This document shows positions 58,573-64,000 of a stretch of DNA of 64,000 nucleotides, in pieces. The DNA is from Mollicutes bacterium. GTDB taxonomy: Bacteria > Bacillota_I > Bacilli_A > Izemoplasmatales > Izemoplasmataceae. Each line of letters begins with the position of its first letter. The first letter of the stretch is position 1. The notes under the pieces were generated by a model. It saw only the letters and a list, made by a program, of their open reading frames with translations, did no database searches and was not told the origin of the DNA. Position numbers and translations under genes: made by a program. The stretch lies in the NCBI GenBank assembly GCA_003558105.1, contig PWMS01000034.1:49482-113481 (forward strand), given 5' to 3'.

Positions 58573-59965
58573 GTTTTACCTCCTCGATTAATGCCTGAAC
58601 TTTATCCTTAGGTACATTGAGTTCTTCGCTAAAGAAAACCATATCTTCGTCGGATATATCTTCATTTAAATATTTTTTCAAATATGATTTTCTTATACGA
58701 TCTAGGGGAACTTCTTTTATTTTTATATCATTTGCGCTTTTAGGAAAAACAATGGTTTTTCCAGGAATTTCATCTAAAGGATTTCCAAATAATAACTCAA
58801 TACCGTTTTTCTTAGCAAATGATAATTGCGGTTGATGATGTTTTCCAGCGCCACTATATTCAGTTTCTTGAACGACGATAATTTGATCCTTAGGCATGGT
58901 TTGTGCTAATTTAAAAGCTACTGCCAAGCTGGTATTTCCTGCTGGTCCTCTTTCCATGCCTTCCAATATCGCTAAGGCTTCAGTAATAAAAAAAACACTG
59001 CCTTGATTCACCGTAAAATAACGATCCATATATCGCATAGGTCTTGCGGCACTCCTGGGAACATCGCTTCGATCTGGATTAATTGCAAACGGTAATCCAA
59101 AACCCGTGTGGCCCGTTGTGAATGATTTTCGATTAAAATCATCATCGCTAGCCATATGAAGACCTTGTAAATCGACACTAGCTCCATAAACTTTAGTTTG
59201 ATCAGCGCCAGCTCTTCGTAACCCTCTAGCTGTGCCTGTTAAATTCCCGCCACCAGCGTTGGTACAAATAACGATATCTGGTAATCTATCTTCATTCAAC
59301 TTCATATCCTCAGCAATTTCATAGCCTAAAGTTTCTATACCCATAATGCCATATGGTGAGTATAACGAGGCATTAAAATATCCCGTTTCATCCAATAATT
59401 GTAAGAAAATATAGAATAATTCTGGACCTACACTTAACTGAATGACTTCGGCACCATAAGCTTCACATGCTCTAGCTTTCTCTAATATCTCAGGTTGAGC
59501 CAAATTATTTGAATCAAAACATTCTTGAACAATAATACATTTCAACCCATGTTTTGCTGCTAAAGCAGCCACGGCTGCACCATAATTGCCGCTGGTTGCT
59601 GCGATGACACCTTTATAGCCTAAGTCTTTAGCTTTTTTTACACTAACCGCAGCCCGTCTAGCTTTAAAAGACCCACTTAGATTAGCGGCTTCATCTTTTA
59701 AGAAAATACGAGCGCCATAACCCTTTTTTGAAAATTTTCTAGCATATTCAGTAAGATTACTTAATTCTACCAAGGGTGTATTCCCAACCATGTTCGTTTT
59801 TTGAATAGCTTGAACTATATCAAAAGAATACCCTGTGTTAGACATCAATCCTTCATAGTTAAAACCTACTCCAGCGTTTTCATATTCATTATAATCAATA
59901 CCAACAGATTTCTTTATGATTTCCGCTTTTCTTCTGTCTAAGTCTGAAGTAGAAAATTTACGCAT
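58559..59965 (-). CDS. ortB: 2-amino-4-ketopentanoate thiolase beta subunit
   Basis: 468 residues from the ATG at 59965 (MRKFSTSDLDRRKAEI), 6 nt after GGGGGG; an ATG at 59971 directly abuts that site and is less likely. Fold-type II PLP enzyme: PLP Lys101 in SGSFKARRA, glycine loop ATSGNYGAA, and GNPLVEL-type motif (VGNTPLVEL). With OrtA and CoA it cleaves 2-amino-4-ketopentanoate to acetyl-CoA and alanine. Overlaps ortA and oraS. Confidence 0.92.
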   Translation of the reverse strand: MRKFSTSDLDRRKAEIIKKSVGIDYNEYENAGVGFNYEGLMSNTGYSFDIVQAIQKTNMVGNTPLVELSNLTEYARKFSKKGYGARIFLKDEAANLSGSFKARRAAVSVKKAKDLGYKGVIAATSGNYGAAVAALAAKHGLKCIIVQECFDSNNLAQPEILEKARACEAYGAEVIQLSVGPELFYIFLQLLDETGYFNASLYSPYGIMGIETLGYEIAEDMKLNEDRLPDIVICTNAGGGNLTGTARGLRRAGADQTKVYGASVDLQGLHMASDDDFNRKSFTTGHTGFGLPFAINPDRSDVPRSAARPMRYMDRYFTVNQGSVFFITEALAILEGMERGPAGNTSLAVAFKLAQTMPKDQIIVVQETEYSGAGKHHQPQLSFAKKNGIELLFGNPLDEIPGKTIVFPKSANDIKIKEVPLDRIRKSYLKKYLNEDISDEDMVFFSEELNVPKDKVQALIEEVKHERT

Positions 59966-60263
59966 CTTCATCCCCCCACATTTCTTTTAATATGGTGGAC
60001 CGAATTGAGTGAAGTTCCTCGACATAATCACCAAAATCATGCTTGTATTTTGGCTCTAATTCTTTAACTTCACCTGAAACAATACGATTTGTAGCCGTTT
60101 TTATTTTAGCTTCCTCATATAATTCGGCTTCATCCAATAATTCACCTTTTGTCCAACTTTTTAAAGGGACATTTGAAGTGCTTGTTGGCAAATAACTTAA
60201 TCGATCTTCAGGCAATAAAACATGCTGTCGAACCCTGACGTAAGAACCCTTCTTTATCAACAT
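59958..60263 (-). CDS. ortA: 2-amino-4-ketopentanoate thiolase alpha subunit
   Basis: 101 residues, the expected size. Starts MLIKKGSYVRVRQHVLLPEDR, with the conserved VPLKSWTKGELL and a C-terminal acidic end. Partner of OrtB. First gene of the large operon, preceded by a promoter that shares a 24-bp element with the ord promoter. Confidence 0.9.
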   Translation of the reverse strand: MLIKKGSYVRVRQHVLLPEDRLSYLPTSTSNVPLKSWTKGELLDEAELYEEAKIKTATNRIVSGEVKELEPKYKHDFGDYVEELHSIRSTILKEMWGDEDA

Positions 60264-60300
60264 AAAAAAACACCTTTCTAGAAAAATTTCATACGCTATA

Positions 60301-60334
60301 ATGATATCATAAAAACCCTTACATTGTATAGGGT
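60301..60334 (-). promoter_or_regulatory. ortA operon promoter and candidate operator
   Basis: Minus-strand TATGAT (60311-60306) serves as -10, with no recognisable -35 at 17 bp (ACCCTA). The -10 overlaps the palindrome ATGATATCAT (60301-60310), and an inverted repeat ACCCT...AGGGT (60315-60334) occupies the -35/spacer region. Positions 60301-60324 are identical to 61470-61493 upstream of ord. The weak -35 suggests that an activator is needed. Confidence 0.55.
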
Positions 60335-60361
60335 ATTACCTTAAATAACCTTTTTTCAAAC

Positions 60362-60387
60362 AAAAACCTCCTGCGGGAGGTTTTTTT
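60362..60387 (-). terminator. terminator after ord
   Basis: AAAAACCTCC/GGAGGTTTTT stem with loop TGCG, overlapping the ord stop codon and followed by T on the minus strand. It separates ord from the ortA operon transcript. Confidence 0.8.
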
Positions 60388-61432
60388 ATTTTATTTGTTT
60401 TCTAACATCGCCTAATATAGCTCTTGGAACCGGAAGATCAATCATTGTTTTCAAACCCGGTTCAGCGTTGACTACATGCGGCAACATGTTTGCACACATA
60501 GCTATAGTTCCTAAACCGCCATCTATTTCAGGCGTAATAGACATATTGATATCTGGTTTGCCTTTTATATGTATGTAATCCCCAGTATCGGTTCCTTCCA
60601 TCTGTGGTTCGATTTGCTGTGGATGTTTCATATCGATGAAATTTTTCTCATTAACAATAGCTTGGGCTGTCATGTCAATACCCGCTAATGTCCCTTTTTT
60701 AGCAAATCCGTATTTGCTTTTTCTATCAACACCAGTGACAATAGGTTTCATCTGTTGTTCAAAGCCTTTTATTTCGACACCAAGAGCATCTGCAATCATA
60801 TAGATACTTTCCTTAAATCCAACATGTCCAGCTAACTGACCTTTATCATTTAGTTCGTTGAACTCATCAAGCGTAATACCCACCCCTTGTTCATCCATTA
60901 CAGTTGGTCCGAAAGGTGAAAGAGAATTAACTCTACGAACTTCAATAGAGTCCACTTCAATCATTGCACCTGTTAAAGAAATAGCTAACAGATCCATGAT
61001 AAAACCTGGATTAATACCTGTTCCTAAAACCGTGACCCCGTATTTCTTTGCGATTTCATTTAATTTTTCACTTAATACAGGTTCATTTGCATACGGATAC
61101 GCCATTTCTTCTGCAGTACTAATGACATTAGTTTTTGCTTTGATGACTTTTTCAATCTTGTTGTAAGTTTTAGCTGTAAACGAATCTGTAGCAATATATA
61201 CAACATCAATATTTTCTTCGAGAACTTCATCTATATCATTGTTCACATAAATCTCTTTTTGTTCTGCAGTGTTATATTTAATGTCGGTTAGATCAGATAA
61301 CGGTTTACCAACTAACTCTTTATTTAAATCGCATATACCAACAATTTCTACGCCTTCTTTGGTAAGTAACATATCCGCAATACCTCGACCCATAGCTCCA
61401 AAACCCCAGATTGCAACATTAACTTTTTTCAT
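60386..61432 (-). CDS. ord: 2,4-diaminopentanoate dehydrogenase
   Basis: 348 residues from the ATG at 61432 (MKKVNVAIWGFGAMGRG) with GAGGAAT upstream; a start at 61465 is not near a good site. Rossmann NAD(P) motif GFGAMG (10-15), a dihydrodipicolinate-reductase-like fold, and VLGTGINPGFIMD. Oxidatively deaminates 2,4-diaminopentanoate to 2-amino-4-ketopentanoate, the step between OraSE and OrtAB. Transcribed separately from the ortA operon but from a promoter with the same core element. Confidence 0.93.
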   Translation of the reverse strand: MKKVNVAIWGFGAMGRGIADMLLTKEGVEIVGICDLNKELVGKPLSDLTDIKYNTAEQKEIYVNNDIDEVLEENIDVVYIATDSFTAKTYNKIEKVIKAKTNVISTAEEMAYPYANEPVLSEKLNEIAKKYGVTVLGTGINPGFIMDLLAISLTGAMIEVDSIEVRRVNSLSPFGPTVMDEQGVGITLDEFNELNDKGQLAGHVGFKESIYMIADALGVEIKGFEQQMKPIVTGVDRKSKYGFAKKGTLAGIDMTAQAIVNEKNFIDMKHPQQIEPQMEGTDTGDYIHIKGKPDINMSITPEIDGGLGTIAMCANMLPHVVNAEPGLKTMIDLPVPRAILGDVRKQIK

Positions 61433-61469
61433 AAATATGTATTCCTCCTCAAATTTTTTCAACAATGAT

Positions 61470-61503
61470 ATGATATCATAAAAACCCTTACATAGATAGT
61501 CAA
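61470..61503 (-). promoter_or_regulatory. ord promoter with shared 24-bp element
   Basis: Minus-strand TTGACT (61503-61498), 17-bp spacer, TATGAT (61480-61475). Positions 61470-61493 repeat exactly the sequence upstream of ortA, including the ATGATATCAT palindrome over the -10. Confidence 0.65.
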
Positions 61504-61534
61504 AAAAAACGTCATTTAATGATTAAATGACGTT
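61502..61534 (-). terminator. terminator after the Nudix-like gene
   Basis: Perfect 13-bp arms (61508-61520 and 61522-61534) around a single base, followed on the minus strand by eight T. The T-tract directly abuts the -35 of the ord promoter. Confidence 0.85.
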
Positions 61535-61540
61535 TTATAG

Positions 61541-61951
61541 TTAATAACTAATAATATACATTTGGATATCTTTAATACATAGTCGAGTTTCTAAAGCCCA
61601 ATGTATGTTATCGTAATTATGTACCCTCACCCAGCTTAAATCAATATGATCATCGCTTTTAACGACCGGATCAAGAAGTTCAGTATGATATATTCTTAAG
61701 ACCACTTTATATTCACAATCATCTCTTTTAATATGGTAACCTGCTTCTTTAAATAAATCTTTAATATTTGATCTTACTCGAAAGGTTTTTCTTAAATATT
61801 CTTTTAATTTTTGTGGATCTTCTTCTTTTTCTGCGGTTACTTGAGGTAACTCCCAGTCGTGGGGATAATCTTCTCCTTTAGGCTTGCGAGCTGTCAATAT
61901 TCTACGTTTCTTGCCAATAATTAATGCAACATCTTTAAATACTGTCTTCAT
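61541..61951 (-). CDS. Nudix-like protein with degenerate Nudix box
   Basis: 136 residues. Overall Nudix pattern: ALIIGKKRRILTARKPKGEDYPHDWELPQV, then a helix and a C-terminal WVRVHNYDNIHWA. The signature GX5EX7REUXEEXGU is damaged: after WELP comes QVTAEKEEDPQKLKEYLRKTF, without the REXXEE glutamates that bind metal. It may bind rather than hydrolyse a nucleotide. ATG overlaps the surE stop (ATGA). Function unknown. Confidence 0.6.
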   Translation of the reverse strand: MKTVFKDVALIIGKKRRILTARKPKGEDYPHDWELPQVTAEKEEDPQKLKEYLRKTFRVRSNIKDLFKEAGYHIKRDDCEYKVVLRIYHTELLDPVVKSDDHIDLSWVRVHNYDNIHWALETRLCIKDIQMYIISY

Positions 61952-62634
61952 ATAATCTCTCCTGCTAAATATAATTTAGATATAGAAACATATCCATTGT
62001 TAACTGCATAAAAATCACTGTCATTAGGTATTTTCACACTTATATCATTTCTTTCGATGTGACAAAATTGATTTGTTAATTTTACAGCTGCATCACGTCT
62101 TATAAAATATGTTGTCGTAATTTTAGGTTTAAAGGTAATCTCATTGTTTGATGCTTCAGAAGGAAAATTGATATTAGTTACGTAATTATTAGATGTCAAA
62201 TTATTATCAATCACATATTTAAGGGTATCCTCTAACAAAAACATAATATTTTTATCGCCCTTATAATCCCCAGACAAAGCAATGGCTCTATGATTATGAT
62301 AATTTGCCTGATAAGCCGCACCTACAGTGCCTGAATACATCGTATCAACACCAATGTTATAACCATTATTCACACCTGAAACAACAAAGTCATACTTCTT
62401 ATTTAAGCCATATATTCCAAAAGATACACAATCTGCAGGTGTTCCTCTTATGGCATAATTAAAATCATCAATTTTCTTATATTCAACACCACCAATAGAT
62501 ATGGCACAGCTTTTCCCTGATTGTTGTCTTATAGGGGCTACAACTGTTACTTCAGAAAATTTATCTAGCATAGATTTAGTGAATTTTAAACGTTTAGAAT
62601 CAATGCCATCATCATTAACAAGTAAAATTTTCAT
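61948..62634 (-). CDS. surE: 5'/3'-nucleotidase SurE
   Basis: 228 residues from the ATG at 62634 (MKILLVNDDGIDSK) with GGAGGT 8 nt upstream; a TTG at 62649 lies in that site. Metal motif NDDG, Ser in QQSGKSC, and SGVNNGYNIGVDTMYSGTVGAA are SurE signatures. Dephosphorylates nucleoside monophosphates and polyphosphates. The C-terminal part is somewhat divergent and AT-rich. Co-transcribed with the Nudix-like gene. Confidence 0.9.
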   Translation of the reverse strand: MKILLVNDDGIDSKRLKFTKSMLDKFSEVTVVAPIRQQSGKSCAISIGGVEYKKIDDFNYAIRGTPADCVSFGIYGLNKKYDFVVSGVNNGYNIGVDTMYSGTVGAAYQANYHNHRAIALSGDYKGDKNIMFLLEDTLKYVIDNNLTSNNYVTNINFPSEASNNEITFKPKITTTYFIRRDAAVKLTNQFCHIERNDISVKIPNDSDFYAVNNGYVSISKLYLAGEII

Positions 62635-62666
62635 ATTAGTTACCTCCAAATAATCTACAGTCTTCT

Positions 62667-62695
62667 ATACTAAACGGTTATCTATTATTTTGCAA
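62667..62695 (-). promoter_or_regulatory. possible surE promoter
   Basis: Minus-strand TTGCAA (62695-62690), 17-bp spacer, TAGTAT (62672-62667), 33 nt upstream of the surE ATG. Confidence 0.35.
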
Positions 62696-62710
62696 GATTA
62701 TTTGTTGAGT

Positions 62711-63340
62711 TTAGTTGATGATAAATGACTTTATATACTCTACAAAATGGCCAATATTTGTATCATTATATTTAATATTTTTGACTATTTTTTGATTATT
62801 CTTGTATTCAGGCATTCCTAAAAAGGCATAGATATATATTTCTTTATCCTTGATATAGTTTGTTAATAATTCTTTATATATTATTAACTCTGTTTCTTTT
62901 CTTTGCCAAGTGGAGCCTTGATTAGGGAATTTATTGGTAATTCTAAATTCGACTAGTAAGATTTTACTTTTGTACAGAAACATGAAATCTATTCTTCTAT
63001 TTTTTGACATTTTAATTCTATATTCTGAAACTAAAGAAAAATTTGTAAATTCAATAGCTGTAATTTCTTGTCTTAATTTTACTATGATTTTTCTCATTAA
63101 GTAGTAACTATCAATGAAAGATACTAATTCCGCTATTGACACACTTCTTCTAAATAAATTTTTCTCATTGAATTTATTTCGGAAAAATTTAATATAATCA
63201 GCATTTCTGACTATATTTCCCCTTATGTTTACATCCTCATCTGTTATTTTCCACTTTTGATAAATCTTAAATTTCTCATAATAATCTTCCAACTCGTGAA
63301 GATCTCGAAAATATATCATCGACTCTGATTGAAATGACAT
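62711..63340 (-). CDS. unknown protein with PD-(D/E)XK nuclease-like residues
   Basis: 209 residues; I do not recognise the family. No signal peptide or membrane span. Asp118 (RRIDFMFLY), Glu131 and Arg133 (LLVEFRI) and then Gln146 and Tyr155 (WQRKETELIIYKELL) are spaced like a PD-(D/E)XK nuclease core, but the usual Lys of the ExK is Arg, so assignment is tentative. More AT-rich and more Lys/Ile/Asn-rich than its neighbours, and next to a tRNA cluster, which fits horizontal acquisition. AGGAGGTAAA precedes the ATG. Confidence 0.55.
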   Translation of the reverse strand: MSFQSESMIYFRDLHELEDYYEKFKIYQKWKITDEDVNIRGNIVRNADYIKFFRNKFNEKNLFRRSVSIAELVSFIDSYYLMRKIIVKLRQEITAIEFTNFSLVSEYRIKMSKNRRIDFMFLYKSKILLVEFRITNKFPNQGSTWQRKETELIIYKELLTNYIKDKEIYIYAFLGMPEYKNNQKIVKNIKYNDTNIGHFVEYIKSFIIN

Positions 63341-63462
63341 TTTACCTCCTTATAAAAACTTCTACTAATATAATATTTATAATTGGATAATTTTTCTTTT
63401 TATAATAATTTTTAGTGACAAATTATACTTGGTAGCAATCAATAAAATCTAGTTTTAGACAT

Positions 63463-63488
63463 AAAAAAAGAAGCCTATGTACGGCTTC
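63463..63488 (-). terminator. terminator of the tRNA operon
   Basis: GAAGCC-GTACATA-GGCTTC stem followed by seven T on the minus strand, 13 nt after tRNA-Phe. Confidence 0.85.
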
Positions 63489-63501
63489 ACCTAAATGTGG
63501 A

Positions 63502-63577
63502 TGGTGGCTCAGGGCGGAATCGAACCACCGACACATAGATTTTCAGTCTACTGCTCTACCGACTGAGCTACTGAGCC
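63502..63577 (-). tRNA. tRNA-Phe(GAA)
   Basis: 76 nt with encoded CCA. Acceptor GGCTCAG pairs with CTGAGCC, D-loop AGTCGGTAGA, anticodon loop CTGAAAA (anticodon GAA), T-loop TTCGATT. Last tRNA of the cluster. Confidence 0.97.
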
Positions 63578-63585
63578 AAAAAAAA

Positions 63586-63661
63586 TGGCGGTCCTGACGG
63601 GATTTGAACCCGCGATCTCCAGTGTGACAGACTGGCATGTTAACCACTACACCACAGGACC
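63586..63661 (-). tRNA. tRNA-Asp(GTC)
   Basis: 76 nt with encoded CCA. Acceptor GGTCCTG with CAGGACC, anticodon loop CTGTCAC (anticodon GTC), T-loop TTCAAAT. Eight nt upstream of tRNA-Phe. Confidence 0.97.
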
Positions 63662-63666
63662 GTAAA

Positions 63667-63743
63667 TGGTTGCGGGGGAAGGATTTGAACCTCCGACCTT
63701 AGGGTTATGAGCCCTACGAGCTACCAGACTGCTCCACCCCGCG
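63667..63743 (-). tRNA. initiator tRNA-fMet(CAT)
   Basis: 77 nt with encoded CCA. The 5' C and 3' A form the unpaired C1-A72 end of initiator tRNAs; D-arm GGAGCAGTCTGGTAGCTC and anticodon loop CTCATAA (CAT) agree. Confidence 0.96.
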
Positions 63744-63791
63744 ATAAATTGGCGATACAATAATATTATCAGTTTAGTAAGAAAGTGTCAA

Positions 63792-63884
63792 TGGCGGAGG
63801 AAGAGGGATTCGAACCCCCGCGACGCTCACACGCCCTGTCGGTTTTCAAGACCGATCCCTTCAGCCAGACTTGGGTATTCCTCC
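63792..63884 (-). tRNA. tRNA-Ser(TGA)
   Basis: 93 nt with encoded CCA and a long variable arm (class II). Anticodon loop CTTGAAA gives TGA. Acceptor GGAGGAA pairs with TTCCTCC. Confidence 0.96.
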
Positions 63885-63899
63885 GTATGTAATTACGAT

Positions 63900-63976
63900 T
63901 GGTGGACCCGGCAGGATTCGAACCTGCGACCAACCGGTTATGAGCCGGGAGCTCTGACCAACTGAGCTACGGGTCC
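63900..63976 (-). tRNA. tRNA with CAT anticodon, probably Ile2
   Basis: 77 nt with encoded CCA. Acceptor GGACCCG/CGGGTCC is fully paired, so it is not the initiator. Anticodon CAT in CTCATAA. The GGACC acceptor and place directly before Ser-fMet-Asp-Phe resemble the Bacillus tRNA-Ile2, whose C34 is changed to lysidine; elongator Met is the alternative. Confidence 0.85.
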
Positions 63977-63980
63977 CTCA

Positions 63981-64000
63981 TGGTAGCGGCGAAGGGATTC
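63981..64000 (-). tRNA. partial tRNA (3' end), cut by window edge
   Basis: Minus-strand end of a tRNA: last 20 nt including the T-arm 3' strand, acceptor CGCCGCT, discriminator A and CCA. Identity not visible; order in Bacillus would predict elongator tRNA-Met. Confidence 0.7.

Noticed and set aside
1-64000. CRISPR arrays, insertion sequences, prophage genes or rRNA genes
   Set aside because: No regularly spaced direct repeats, transposase or integrase motifs, or rRNA sequence were seen on either strand.

Overview
The window is a gene-dense, moderately AT-rich bacterial chromosome segment. Almost every gene lies on the minus strand; the only plus-strand genes are a two-gene ABC transporter. 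Gene order follows Bacillus closely: cysS-mrnC-rlmB-sigH-rpmG-secE-nusG-rplKAJL-rsmC-like-rpoBC-rpsLG-fusA-tuf; tmk-holB-ricT-rsmI-metG; S10-spc-alpha followed by ecfA1A2T-truA; and a tRNA run Ile2/Met-Ser-fMet-Asp-Phe. Shine-Dalgarno sites are strong and UGA acts as a stop (tatD and surE end in TGA). Together with the 145-residue SecE and the AT-rich composition this suggests a Bacillota or Bacillota-derived lineage of the Izemoplasma/Haloplasma/Erysipelotrichia kind that kept the standard code. That placement is inference and needs a phylogeny.

Layout. 1-1115: the start of an HtrA-like lipoprotein (cut by the window edge) behind tatD. 1198-17530: translation factors, RNA polymerase and L7/L12-L10-L1-L11, with several near-perfect TTGACA-N17-TATAAT promoters and hairpin leaders. 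17585-25451: a SigH-like sigma factor, rRNA methyltransferase, Mini-RNase III, cysS, a cold-shock protein, a gltX interrupted by an in-frame TAA, rplM-rpsI and metG. 25469-28823: rsmI, ricT, holB, tmk. 28950-30523 (+): znuC/znuB-like transporter. 30556-34160: truA with a long N-terminal extension and the ECF transporter core ecfT-A2-A1. 34289-48560: alpha, spc and S10 ribosomal operons with rpoA, infA, map, adk and secY. 48795-50163: an HD-domain protein and a CmpB-type membrane protein. 50244-61432: a catabolic region. 61541-63340: a degenerate Nudix protein, SurE and an unknown protein with nuclease-like residues. 63502-64000: a tRNA cluster.

The most distinctive part is 50244-60263, an apparently continuous ten-kilobase operon (ortA-ortB-oraS-oraE-mutL-like-orr-alr-arcA-argF), with ord just upstream under a related promoter. 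Together these genes could convert arginine to citrulline, then ornithine plus carbamoyl phosphate, then D-ornithine, 2,4-diaminopentanoate, 2-amino-4-ketopentanoate and finally alanine plus acetyl-CoA. The B12/PLP-dependent ornithine aminomutase has its own candidate MutL-type partner, and alanine racemase sits in the same transcript. A 24-bp identical promoter element precedes both ortA and ord and hints at shared control. No carbamate kinase or arginine/ornithine antiporter is in the window.

Other points of interest are the nonsense codon in gltX, loss of one zinc cysteine in ribosomal protein S14, a serine at the rifampicin-contact position Asp516 of RpoB, hairpins placed at or just after consensus promoters, and a perfect palindrome in the tuf promoter. 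I saw no CRISPR array, insertion sequence, prophage gene or rRNA gene, and no gene-free stretch longer than 300 bases.
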